Source: Thermoleophilia bacterium SCSIO 60948
Lineage (GTDB): Bacteria; Actinomycetota; Thermoleophilia; Solirubrobacterales; 70-9
Length of the DNA: 64,000 nt
Assembly: GCA_021496505.1 (NCBI GenBank)
Contig: CP053031.1
Location: 496,001-560,000 of the forward strand
Reading direction: 5' to 3'
The notes under the pieces were generated by a model. It worked only from the letters and a program-made list of their open reading frames with translations. It was not told where the DNA came from and did no database searches. The position numbers and the translations under genes are program-made. Below, piece by piece: positions 26,588 through 34,579 of the stretch; positions within the stretch are counted from its first letter, which is position 1, and every line of letters starts with the position of its first letter.

Positions 26588-27094
26588 ATGAGCACGGTGA
26601 GAATCCGCGCCACCGTCAATGGTCAGGTCCGCGAGTCGGAGGTCGACGCGCGCAGGCTCCTGATCCATTGGCTGCGCGACGACCTTGGCCTGACCGGCTC
26701 GCACGTCGGGTGCGACACGTCGAACTGCGGCGCCTGCACCTGCCTGCTCGGCGACGAGGCGATCAAGAGCTGCACCGTGCTCGCGGCCCAGGCCGACGGG
26801 CTCGAGATCACGACGATCGAAGGCATGAGCCAGGACGGTGAACTGCATCCGCTCCAGGCCGCCTTCCGCGACGAGCATGGGCTCCAGTGCGGCTACTGCA
26901 CCCCCGGCATGATCATGGCCGCCGAGGGTCTGCTCCGCCGCAACCCGAACCCGTCCGAGGAGGAGGTCCGCCACGGTCTCGAGGGCAACCTCTGCCGCTG
27001 CACGGGCTACCAGAACATCGTCAAGGCGGTGATCACGGCCTCCCAGCACGGGCCGGGCGCCGGGACTCGCGAGCCGGAAGGGGCGCAGGTCTGA
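26588..27094 (+). CDS. Mo-hydroxylase small subunit, 2x[2Fe-2S] (CoxS-like)
   Basis: A 168-residue electron-transfer subunit of a xanthine/CO dehydrogenase-type molybdenum hydroxylase. The plant-type ferredoxin site (CDTSNCGAC...C, residues about 41-60) and the C-terminal all-helical site (CGYCTPGM and CRCTGYQNI) give two [2Fe-2S] clusters linking Moco to FAD. ATG 26588 is preceded by AAGGAGAGGT. First gene of a nine-gene operon. Its stop overlaps the large-subunit start (TGATG). Confidence 0.93.
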   Translation: MSTVRIRATVNGQVRESEVDARRLLIHWLRDDLGLTGSHVGCDTSNCGACTCLLGDEAIKSCTVLAAQADGLEITTIEGMSQDGELHPLQAAFRDEHGLQCGYCTPGMIMAAEGLLRRNPNPSEEEVRHGLEGNLCRCTGYQNIVKAVITASQHGPGAGTREPEGAQV

Positions 27095-29601
27095 TGGAGG
27101 CCGGTACCGCACCAGAGCAGACGAACGGCAACGCCAACGGCGACGGCGCCGAGAAGTGGGTCGGCCAGGCGATCAAGCGCCTCGAGGACCCGCGCTTCAT
27201 CACCGGCACCGGCCGCTATACCGACGACATGACGATCCCCGGCCTCGTCTACATGGCCGTGGTGCGCTCCCCCGAGGCACATGCGGAGATCGTCTCGATC
27301 GACAAGTCCGAGGCCGAGGCGATGGAGGGCGTCGTCGCCGTCTACACCGCCGAGGACCTCAACCTCCAGTCCGGTATCCCGATGGTCTGGGACCCGCCCG
27401 GGGTCGACATCAACACGCCCGCCAACATGCCGCTGAAGTCGGGCGAGGTGAAGGCCGTCGGCGACCCCGTCGCCGTCGTCCTCGGTACGGACAAGTACGG
27501 CGTCGTCGACGCGGCCGAGATGGTCATCGTCGAGTACGAGCCCAAGCCTGCCGTCGTCGATCCCGAGAAGGCGCTCGAGGAGGGCTCGGACCTCGTCTGG
27601 GACGAGTTCGGGACGAACAAGACCCACGAGTGGGCGCTCGCCGGTGGCGAGGACATCGAGCAGGCGATCCAGAACGCCGACGTCGTCGTCGAGCAGCGGA
27701 TCGTCAATCACCGCACGGCCGGCGCACCGATCGAGCCACGCTCGGCGATCGCGGAGGCGCGTGGCGACCAGATCACGCTGTGGTCATCGACGCAGATTCC
27801 GCACATCACCCGGTTCTTGCTCTCGGGGATCCTCGGCATGTCCGAGGACAACTTGCGCGTCGTCGCCCCGGACGTCGGCGGCGGCTTCGGCGGCAAGCTG
27901 AACACGATCCACGAGGAGGTCCTGGCCTGCGCGGTCGCGCGCAAGCTGCAGCGGCCCGTCAAGTGGACCGAGACGCGCTCGGAGAACATGTCGAACGCGC
28001 ACCACGGCCGCGATCAGATCGCCTACGTGACGCTCGCCGCGAAGTCCGACGGTGAGATCACCGGGGTCAAGCTGCGCGCGATCAACGACCTCGGGGCCTA
28101 CTTCCAGATCCTGACCCCGTTCATCGCCGAGCTCGGGTTCCCGGTCGCCGGTGGCTGTTACAAGATCCCGGCCATCGACCTGCACTTCACGGGCGTGTTC
28201 ACGAACAAGTTCCCGACCGATGCGATCCGCGGTGCGGGCCGGCCCGAGATGACGCACTGGATCGAGGTGATGATGGATCAGCTCGCGATGCGCCTGGACA
28301 TGGACCGGCTCGAGGTGCGCCGCAAGAACTTCATCCCCGCAGATCAGTTCCCGTTCACCACGGCGCTCGACATCACCTACGACTCGGGCAACTACGAGGG
28401 CACTCTCGACAAGCTGCTCGAGCACTTCGACGTCGAGGAGTTCGAGCGCGAGCAGGCCGAGGCGCGCGAGCAGGGCAAGTACCGCGGGCTCGGCTTCTCG
28501 ACCTACGTCGAGGTCTGCGGCCTCGCCCCGTCGCGGGCGGTCGGCCCGCAGGGCGTCGGGCTCCAGGCAGCGTTCTGGGAGTCGGCGGCGGTCCGCGTCC
28601 ACCCGTCGGGCTCGGCGACCGTCTACTCCGGCTCTTCGCCGCACGGTCAGGGGCTCGACACCGCGTTCGCGCAGATCGCGGCCGACCGGCTCGGCATCGA
28701 CCCGCACAAGGTCGACGTCCTGCACGGCGACACGAACCAGGGCCCGTTCGGATGGGGCACCTACGGGTCGCGCTCGCTCTCGGTCGGTGGCGAGGCGATC
28801 GCGAGGGCGTCCGAGCGCGTCGCCGACAAGGCGAAGAAGATCTGCGCCGCGATGCTCGAGGCCGCGCCCGAGGACATCGAGCTCCACGGCTCGGAGTTCC
28901 GCGTCAAGGGCCAGCCCGACAAGTCGATGACGATGGCCGATATCTCGCTCGCGGCGCACCTGCCGCCGAACGAGCTGCCGACCGACATCGAGCCCGGTCT
29001 CGAGGAGACGGCGTTCTACGACCCGGAGAACTTCGTCTTCCCGTTCGGCGCCCACGCCTGCGTCGTCGACGTGGACGTCGAGACCGGCAAGGTCGAGGTC
29101 GTGCGCTGGGTCGCCGTCGACGACTGCGGCCCGGCGATCAACCCGATGCTGATCGACGGCCAGGTCCACGGCGGGATAACCCACGGGATCGGCCAGGCGC
29201 TGTATGAGCAGATCGTCTACGACGAGGACGGCCAGCTCGTGACCGGCTCGTTCGTCGACTACGCGCTGCCGACGGCGGCCGAGGTCCCGATGTTCGAGAC
29301 CGACCGCCAGGAGACGCCGTCGCCGGTCAACTCGCTCGGCGTCAAGGGCGTCGGCGAGGCGGGGACGATCGCCGCCACGCCGGCGGTCGTCAACGCCGTG
29401 ATCGACGCGCTACGACCGCTCGGCGTCGACTACATCGACATGCCGATGACGCCGATGCGCGTCTGGCAGGCGCTCGAGGAGGCGAAGGGCAAGGGCTCGG
29501 GTCCGCGCGCGACCGAGCAGGGCCGCGAGCTCGGCGAGCACGGCCAGGGCGCCGCGGGCTCAGGGCCTACGAGCCCCGATGAGGCAGGAGGTGCGCTGTG
29601 A
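27094..29601 (+). CDS. Mo-hydroxylase large, molybdopterin-binding subunit (form II CoxL-like)
   Basis: An 835-residue catalytic subunit. Family motifs include GIGQALYEQ late in the protein, GGGFGGKLN near residue 265, AIRGAGRPE near residue 380 and GVKGVGEAG (the base-catalyst Glu) near 750. The active-site loop reads IRGAGR, matching form II/other hydroxylases rather than the AYxCSFR loop of genuine form I CO dehydrogenase. CO oxidation is therefore uncertain, and a purine, aldehyde or nicotinate-type substrate is equally possible. It is co-translated with the S and M subunits. Confidence 0.9.
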   Translation: MEAGTAPEQTNGNANGDGAEKWVGQAIKRLEDPRFITGTGRYTDDMTIPGLVYMAVVRSPEAHAEIVSIDKSEAEAMEGVVAVYTAEDLNLQSGIPMVWDPPGVDINTPANMPLKSGEVKAVGDPVAVVLGTDKYGVVDAAEMVIVEYEPKPAVVDPEKALEEGSDLVWDEFGTNKTHEWALAGGEDIEQAIQNADVVVEQRIVNHRTAGAPIEPRSAIAEARGDQITLWSSTQIPHITRFLLSGILGMSEDNLRVVAPDVGGGFGGKLNTIHEEVLACAVARKLQRPVKWTETRSENMSNAHHGRDQIAYVTLAAKSDGEITGVKLRAINDLGAYFQILTPFIAELGFPVAGGCYKIPAIDLHFTGVFTNKFPTDAIRGAGRPEMTHWIEVMMDQLAMRLDMDRLEVRRKNFIPADQFPFTTALDITYDSGNYEGTLDKLLEHFDVEEFEREQAEAREQGKYRGLGFSTYVEVCGLAPSRAVGPQGVGLQAAFWESAAVRVHPSGSATVYSGSSPHGQGLDTAFAQIAADRLGIDPHKVDVLHGDTNQGPFGWGTYGSRSLSVGGEAIARASERVADKAKKICAAMLEAAPEDIELHGSEFRVKGQPDKSMTMADISLAAHLPPNELPTDIEPGLEETAFYDPENFVFPFGAHACVVDVDVETGKVEVVRWVAVDDCGPAINPMLIDGQVHGGITHGIGQALYEQIVYDEDGQLVTGSFVDYALPTAAEVPMFETDRQETPSPVNSLGVKGVGEAGTIAATPAVVNAVIDALRPLGVDYIDMPMTPMRVWQALEEAKGKGSGPRATEQGRELGEHGQGAAGSGPTSPDEAGGAL

Positions 29602-30440
29602 TCCCGACGAACTTCGACTATCGACGGGCGGAGTCGGTGGACGACGCGATCGACGCGATCGCGGGCGGCGGCTACGACACGAAGCTGATCGCCGGCGGGC
29701 ACTCGTTGCTGCCGCTGATGAAGCTCCGGCTGGCCGCCCCCGCCGAGCTCGTCGACATCTCGCAGCTCGCCGAGCTGCAGGGTGCCGAGCGCTCGAACGG
29801 GTCGTGGACGATCCGTGGCGGTACCCGCCACCGCGAGCTGCAGGACACGCCGGACATGGGCCTGATCTCGGTCGCGGCGGCGCAGATCGCCGACCAGCAG
29901 GTTCGAAACCGCGGCACGATCGGCGGCTCGCTCGCGCACGGAGACCCGGCCTCCGACCTGCCGGCGGTGCTGCTCGCGACCGAGTCCGAGATCAAGGCCA
30001 AGGGCCCGAACGGCGAGCGCTCGATCCCGGCGCTCGAGATGTTCCAGGACTACCTGACGACGGCACTCGGCGACGACGAGCTGATCACCGAGATCTCGAT
30101 GCCGGCGATGGACGGCTACGGCTATGGCTACGAGAAGTTCATTCGCCGGGCCGAGGACTGGGCGATGGTCGGCGTCTGCGCGCTGGTCAAGAAGGGCTCG
30201 GACGGCTCTTGCGAGGACGTCCGCGTCGGGCTCACGCACATGAGCTCGACACCGCTTCGCGCCCGAGCCGTCGAGGACGCGCTGCGAGGCGGTGGCCTCG
30301 ACGCGGATTCGATCGCCTCGGCCGCCGAGCACGCCGCCGACGACACGAACCCACCCGGTGACCTCAACGCGACGCCGGACTACAAGCGGCACCTGGCGGC
30401 GGTGTTGTGCAAGCGGGCGCTCGAGCAGGCGGCGGCCTGA
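29598..30440 (+). CDS. Mo-hydroxylase FAD-binding subunit (CoxM-like)
   Basis: A 280-residue FAD subunit that passes electrons from the Fe-S clusters to quinone or another acceptor. The two FAD-binding signatures AGGHSLLPLMKLRLA (residues about 33-47) and TIGGSLAHGDPASDLP are intact, followed by the CoxM C-terminal domain. GTG 29598 overlaps the L-subunit stop by 4 bp. The gene order S-L-M differs from the M-S-L order of classical cox operons. A hairpin repeat follows its stop. Confidence 0.92.
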   Translation: MIPTNFDYRRAESVDDAIDAIAGGGYDTKLIAGGHSLLPLMKLRLAAPAELVDISQLAELQGAERSNGSWTIRGGTRHRELQDTPDMGLISVAAAQIADQQVRNRGTIGGSLAHGDPASDLPAVLLATESEIKAKGPNGERSIPALEMFQDYLTTALGDDELITEISMPAMDGYGYGYEKFIRRAEDWAMVGVCALVKKGSDGSCEDVRVGLTHMSSTPLRARAVEDALRGGGLDADSIASAAEHAADDTNPPGDLNATPDYKRHLAAVLCKRALEQAAA

Positions 30441-30473
30441 GTCGAGGAGCGTCCGCCGGGGCCTGGGTGCTCC

Positions 30474-30552
30474 GAGATAACTCCGGTGAGATGCTCCGCT
30501 TCGCGTCCGCTCTCACCGGGTTTGGGTGCGTTTCCGCGATGCAGGTCGTAGA
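30474..30552 (+). repeat. 79-bp hairpin repeat (copy R0) immediately before moxR
   Basis: Identical over 79 bp to 31624-31702. The core is a perfect stem, CCGGTGAGA at 30483-30491 pairing with TCTCACCGG at 30511-30519, with a 19-base loop. It ends 3 bp before the moxR GTG. A small frame from GTG 30467 (or ATG 30491) reads through it and ends in MQVVDE with its TGA overlapping the moxR start (GTGA, 30556-30559). Confidence 0.85.
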
Positions 30553-30555
30553 CGA

Positions 30556-31455
30556 GTGACAACGTTCTCGGGTCCAGCCAACCCCGCTGCGGTCGCGGCG
30601 CTTCTCGCCGGGGAGGGCTATCTCGCCGGTGAGGAGCTCGCGACCGCGATCTATCTCGGGCTCGCCCTCGAGTCGCCGTTGCTGCTCGAGGGCGAGGCGG
30701 GGGTGGGGAAGACCGAGGTCGCCAAGGCGCTCGCGAGCGCCTACGGGTCGCGGCTGATCCGTCTCCAATGCCACGAGGGCATCGACCTCGCCAGCGCCCT
30801 CTATGACTGGGACTATCCGCGCCAGCTGCTGTCGATCCGGGCCGCCGAGTCTGGTGGTGCCGGAGCGGGGGCCGGCCTCGACCCGTTCGGGCGCCCCGGC
30901 TCGGAGCCCGTCTCCGACCTCTACCGGCGCGAGTTCCTGCTCCGCCGCCCGCTCCTCGAGGCGATCGAGTCGCCCGAGCCGGTGGTGTTGCTGATCGACG
31001 AGCTCGACCGCGCCGACGAGGAGTTCGAGGCGTTCCTGCTCGAGCTGCTGTCGGAGTTCCAGGTGACGATCCCCGAGCTCGGGACGATCCGGGCCGCGCA
31101 GCGACCGATCGTCGTCATCACCTCGAACCGCACCCGCGAGCTCCACGACGCGCTCAAGCGCCGCTGCCTCTACCACTGGATCGACTACCCGAGTCCGGAA
31201 CGCGAGGCGCGGATCGTCCGCGAGCGGCTCCCGGGTGTCTCGGATGAGATCGCTCTGCGGGTCTGCGGAGCCGTTGCGCGGTTGCGCGGCGAGGACCTCT
31301 ACAAGCTGCCGGGTGTCGGCGAGACGATCGCGTGGGCGCAGGCTCTGCTCGCGCTCGGCCCGGAGGCGGGCCTCGAGCGCGGCCTCGGCGCCGTGCTCAA
31401 GGTCCGCGAGGACATCGACCGCGTCCGCGAGCGCGGGATCCTCGAAGGGGCATGA
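30556..31455 (+). CDS. MoxR-family AAA+ ATPase (CoxD-like)
   Basis: A 299-residue AAA+ ATPase predicted to help mature the Mo-hydroxylase, as CoxD does when it sulfurates the CO dehydrogenase active site. Walker A is GEAGVGKTE near residue 45, Walker B is VVLLIDELDRA near 150, sensor 1 is VITSN, and an arginine finger candidate lies in LKRRCLYHW. GTG 30556 starts 3 bp after a 79-bp repeat. Its stop overlaps an ATG that opens the repeat array. It pairs with the vWA gene downstream, the usual MoxR partner. Confidence 0.9.
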   Translation: MTTFSGPANPAAVAALLAGEGYLAGEELATAIYLGLALESPLLLEGEAGVGKTEVAKALASAYGSRLIRLQCHEGIDLASALYDWDYPRQLLSIRAAESGGAGAGAGLDPFGRPGSEPVSDLYRREFLLRRPLLEAIESPEPVVLLIDELDRADEEFEAFLLELLSEFQVTIPELGTIRAAQRPIVVITSNRTRELHDALKRRCLYHWIDYPSPEREARIVRERLPGVSDEIALRVCGAVARLRGEDLYKLPGVGETIAWAQALLALGPEAGLERGLGAVLKVREDIDRVRERGILEGA

Positions 31456-31709
31456 ACAACTCCGGTGAGATGCTCCGCTTCGCGTCCGCTCCCACCGGGT
31501 TCCGAGATACCTCCGGGGAAATGCTCCGCTTCGCGTCCGCTCTCACCGGGTTCGGGTGCGTTGGAGATAACTCCGGTGAGATGCTCCGCTTCGCGTCCGC
31601 TCTCACCGGGTTCGGGTGCGTTGGAGATAACTCCGGTGAGATGCTCCGCTTCGCGTCCGCTCTCACCGGGTTTGGGTGCGTTTCCGCGATGCAGGTCGTA
31701 GAGGCGTGA
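31452..31709 (+). CDS. Possible repeat peptide encoded by the hairpin array
   Basis: An 85-codon frame that begins at an ATG overlapping the moxR stop (ATGA) and ends at a TGA overlapping the coxE-like GTG (GTGA). It consists of copies of a 20-residue unit (SGEMLRFASALTGFGCVGDN-like) and ends MQVVEA. Spacings of 51, 60 and 60 bp keep the frame open. The antisense frames are also open, so this may be non-coding repeat DNA with a fortuitous frame. I cannot decide from sequence alone. Confidence 0.3.
   Translation: MNNSGEMLRFASAPTGFRDTSGEMLRFASALTGFGCVGDNSGEMLRFASALTGFGCVGDNSGEMLRFASALTGFGCVSAMQVVEA
31458..31702 (+). repeat. Tandem hairpin-repeat array (copies R1-R4) between moxR and coxE
   Basis: Four tandem copies of the unit in R0, starting near 31458, 31506, 31566 and 31626. 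R3 and R4 keep the perfect 9-bp stem. R1 has one stem change, and R2 has three changes in its left arm. The last 79 bp repeat R0 exactly and end 3 bp before the coxE-like GTG. The only other copy seen in the window is R0. Confidence 0.9.
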
Positions 31710-32818
31710 GCTTGGCGGTGACTGGGCCGCTCGTTCGGTTGGGCTCGGAGCTTCGGGCTCGGGGGGTTCGGGTTGGGACCGGGGAGCTCGTCACCGCGCA
31801 CCGGGCGCTTCTCGCGCTGCCCGAGCCGGACCGCCGCGCCTCGCGCCTGGCCCTGCGCGCGGTGCTCTGCGCGAAGCGCGAGGACATGCCGGCCTTCGAA
31901 GCCGCATTCGAGGCGGCGTTCGACGTCCGGGGCGACGTGCCGGCGCCGAACATCGACCCGGTCGCTACCGCGGTCCTGCCGCGTACCGCGATCCCTTCGG
32001 ATGCGCCGCCCGAGATCGGTGGAGTCGAGGAGATCGAGATCCGGCCGGCCGCCTTCTCCGAGCAGGAGCTGCTGGGCGCCAAGGACTTCGCCGAGTACTC
32101 GGACTCCGAGCGCCGCGTCGCGCGCTCGGTCCTGCGCGAGCTCGCACGCCACGGCCCGCAGCGGATCGGGCGCCGGCTGCGCGCCGACCGTCGCCACGGC
32201 GAGCGTCCCGACCTGCGCGCGACGCTGCGGCGATCGCTGCGCCACGGCGGCGAGCCGATCGAGCGCCGGCGCTCGGCGCGCCGTCCGCAACAACGCCCGC
32301 TCGTCCTCGTCCTCGACGTCTCGGGCTCGATGGACTCCTACGCGAGGATGCTGCTCCAGTACGCGCAGGCCTGCGCCGCCTCGCGCCGTCGCACGGAGGT
32401 CTTCGCGTTCTCGACCCGCCTCACCCGCATCACGCAGGAGCTCCGCGGCCGCGATCCGGACGCCGCGATAGCTCGCGCCGCGGCGCTCGGCGAGGACTGG
32501 TCCGGCGGGACGCGGATCGGCGAGTCGATCGCCGAGCTCAATCGGGTCCACGGACGGCGGATCGGTCGCGGCGCCGTCGTCGTGATCCTGTCCGACGGCT
32601 GGGAGCGCGGCGACCCGGACGATCTCGGTCGCGAGCTGGCCCGGCTCGGTCGTTGCTCGCATCGCCTGATCTGGCTCAATCCGCTCAAGGCCGCGCCCGG
32701 CTACGAACCGCTCGCGCGCGGGATGGCGGCGGCTCTTCCGCACCTCGACGCGTTTCTCGCCGGCAACTCGCTCGATTCGCTGGCCGAGCTCGCGGCGCTG
32801 ATGCGAACGGAGATGTGA
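31706..32818 (+). CDS. vWA-domain protein, CoxE-like
   Basis: A 370-residue protein with an Arg-rich N-terminal half and a C-terminal von Willebrand A domain. The MIDAS motif DVSGSMDS lies near residue 204, and the other metal-site residues are in GGTRIGES and LSDGWERGD. CoxE-type proteins work with the MoxR ATPase in maturing Mo-hydroxylases. GTG 31706 follows a copy of the same 79-bp sequence that precedes moxR. The stop lies 32 bp before the XdhC N-domain gene. Confidence 0.88.
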   Translation: MSLAVTGPLVRLGSELRARGVRVGTGELVTAHRALLALPEPDRRASRLALRAVLCAKREDMPAFEAAFEAAFDVRGDVPAPNIDPVATAVLPRTAIPSDAPPEIGGVEEIEIRPAAFSEQELLGAKDFAEYSDSERRVARSVLRELARHGPQRIGRRLRADRRHGERPDLRATLRRSLRHGGEPIERRRSARRPQQRPLVLVLDVSGSMDSYARMLLQYAQACAASRRRTEVFAFSTRLTRITQELRGRDPDAAIARAAALGEDWSGGTRIGESIAELNRVHGRRIGRGAVVVILSDGWERGDPDDLGRELARLGRCSHRLIWLNPLKAAPGYEPLARGMAAALPHLDAFLAGNSLDSLAELAALMRTEM

Positions 32819-32850
32819 GTGTCGGCACCCGATCGGAAAGGGAGAGCTCG

Positions 32851-33168
32851 ATGAGGGAGATCCTCGACGAGGTCGAGCACTGGCAGCTGCAGGGCAAGCG
32901 CGTGGCGATGGCCACCGTCGTCGCGACTCGTCGTTCGGCGCCGCGCCCGCCCGGGGCGAAGATGGCGATCGCCGAGTCGGGTGAGGTCGCAGGCGCGGTA
33001 TCGGGTGGTTGTGTCGAGGGTGCCGTCGCATCGGCCGGCTACGAGGTCCTGCGGACGGGTCGTCCCCGACTGCTCAAGTTCGGGATCGCCGACGATCAGG
33101 CATGGGACGTCGGGCTGCCGTGCGGCGGCGAGATCGACGTCTTCGTCGAGGAGCTGCCGCGACCGTGA
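32851..33168 (+). CDS. XdhC N-terminal-domain protein (XdhC/CoxI half 1)
   Basis: A 105-residue protein matching only the N-terminal XdhC_CoxI domain, with ATVVATRRSAPRPPGAKMAI and the VSGGCVEGAV loop carrying the conserved Cys. XdhC binds and sulfurates Moco before insertion into xanthine dehydrogenase. ATG 32851 has AAAGGGAGAG upstream. A GTG at 32815, overlapping the previous stop, is an alternative. The second half is a separate overlapping gene. Confidence 0.87.
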   Translation: MREILDEVEHWQLQGKRVAMATVVATRRSAPRPPGAKMAIAESGEVAGAVSGGCVEGAVASAGYEVLRTGRPRLLKFGIADDQAWDVGLPCGGEIDVFVEELPRP

Positions 33169-33938
33169 GTCCCGGGCCGCAGGCCGAGTTCGCGCGGATC
33201 GTCGCGGCGGGAGGGCGCGGCGCGGTCGCGACTGTCGTCGGCCCGGAGGAGTCCGAGCTGATCGGGCGCAAGATGCTCGTCCGCGACGACGGGCGCACCG
33301 AGGGATCGATCGAGTCCGAAGCCGACCTCGACATCGCGGCGCTAGCCGCCGAGCAGATGTGGGTCGAGCGCTCGGAGCTCCACAACCTCGGCGGCCTCGA
33401 GGTCTTCATCGACGTCACCCATCCGGCACCGAGGCTGCTCATCCTCGGGGCCGTCGACTACGCGGCCGCGCTCTGCAAGCTCGCTCGTGCCTGCGAGTGG
33501 CGCCCGTTCATCTGCGATCCGCGAACCGCGTTCGCGACCGAAGCGCGCTTCCCCGAGGCTGAGCGGATCGTCGTCGCCTGGCCGGACGCCGCCTTCGCCG
33601 AGCTCGGCATCGACCGCGCCACCTACATCGCCGTCCTCACCCACGATCCGAAGCTCGACGACGCCGCACTGCAGATCGCGCTCCGCTCCGAGGCCGCCTA
33701 CATCGGCGCGATGGGGTCCCGCCGTGCCCAGGAGGCGCGTCACGAGCGACTCGTCGAGGCGGGGATGTCCGAGGTCGAGATCGGTCGGATGGCGGCGCCG
33801 ATCGGGCTCGACCTCGGTGCGACATCGCCCGAGGAGACCGCGCTCTCGATCATGGCTCAGGCGGTCGCCGTGCGAAACGGGCGACGCGGCGGCCCGCTCT
33901 CCGAGGCAGAGGGCCGGATCCACGAGATCGGCTCGTGA
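33165..33938 (+). CDS. XdhC C-terminal Rossmann-domain protein (half 2)
   Basis: A 257-residue protein with a divergent N-terminal XdhC-like part and the C-terminal XdhC Rossmann domain. LLILGAVDYAAALCKLA is the nucleotide-binding strand-loop, ILTHDP-like VLTHDPKLD follows, and IGAMGSRRAQ with GLDLGATSPEE are diagnostic. With the upstream half-gene it probably forms the complete Moco chaperone. GTG 33165 overlaps by 4 bp, and its own stop overlaps the mocA-like start. Confidence 0.88.
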   Translation: MSPGPQAEFARIVAAGGRGAVATVVGPEESELIGRKMLVRDDGRTEGSIESEADLDIAALAAEQMWVERSELHNLGGLEVFIDVTHPAPRLLILGAVDYAAALCKLARACEWRPFICDPRTAFATEARFPEAERIVVAWPDAAFAELGIDRATYIAVLTHDPKLDDAALQIALRSEAAYIGAMGSRRAQEARHERLVEAGMSEVEIGRMAAPIGLDLGATSPEETALSIMAQAVAVRNGRRGGPLSEAEGRIHEIGS

Positions 33939-34579
33939 GCGTCTGCGGCGCAGTTCTCGCGGCGGGAGCCGGCTCGCGATTCGAGCCGGGTCCGAAGCAG
34001 CTCGCTCGGCTCGACGGCCGGCCGCTGATCGATCACTCCCTCGACGCGCTTCGCGGCGCGCCGAGCCTGTCGCGCCGGCTCGTCGTACTCGGCAGCGGTG
34101 CCGAGGAGATCGAAGCGCGCGCGGATCTCGAGGGCTTCGAGCTCGCCCGCTGCGGGTCGTGGAGCGCCGGCCTGTCCGAGTCGCTGCGGGTCGCGGTCCG
34201 GGTCGCCGAACAGGACTCCTCCTGCGAGGCGCTCCTGATCTTGCTCGCCGACCAGCCGCTCGTCTCGGCGCGGGCAGTCGAGCGCCTCGCGGCCCGAGCT
34301 CGCGAGCTGGGCCCGCAGGCGGCGCTTCGCGCCGGCTACCACGGGCGTGCGGGGCATCCGAGCGTCATCGGCCGCGCTCTCTTCGCCGCCGTCGGGCGAA
34401 TCGAGGGCGATCGTGGCGCCGGGGGGATACTGGAGGAGGCGGGCGCCGCGCTCGTCGACGTATCGGGCCTCGGCTCGGACATCGACGTCGACACGCGCGC
34501 GGACCTCGAGGCGATCGACCGCGAGGCGGCCGATGGGGAGATTCAGACACCGGCCGCGAGCCGGGGAGGTGCGAGATGA
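33935..34579 (+). CDS. mocA: Molybdenum cofactor cytidylyltransferase-like protein (MocA family)
   Basis: A 214-residue NTP-transferase-3 protein with LAAGAGSRF, Lys in GPKQLARLDG, LLADQPLV (metal Asp) and HPSVIGRALF. Together with XdhC it fits MocA, which makes the molybdopterin cytosine dinucleotide used by xanthine/CO dehydrogenase-type enzymes. It is distinct from the MobA-type gene at 1225. GTG 33935 and stop 34579 overlap both neighbours by 4 bp. Confidence 0.87.
   Translation: MSVCGAVLAAGAGSRFEPGPKQLARLDGRPLIDHSLDALRGAPSLSRRLVVLGSGAEEIEARADLEGFELARCGSWSAGLSESLRVAVRVAEQDSSCEALLILLADQPLVSARAVERLAARARELGPQAALRAGYHGRAGHPSVIGRALFAAVGRIEGDRGAGGILEEAGAALVDVSGLGSDIDVDTRADLEAIDREAADGEIQTPAASRGGAR

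Noticed and set aside
31456-31702. CRISPR-like interpretation of the tandem 60-bp units
   Set aside because: The units are contiguous with no unique spacers, and no cas genes are present.
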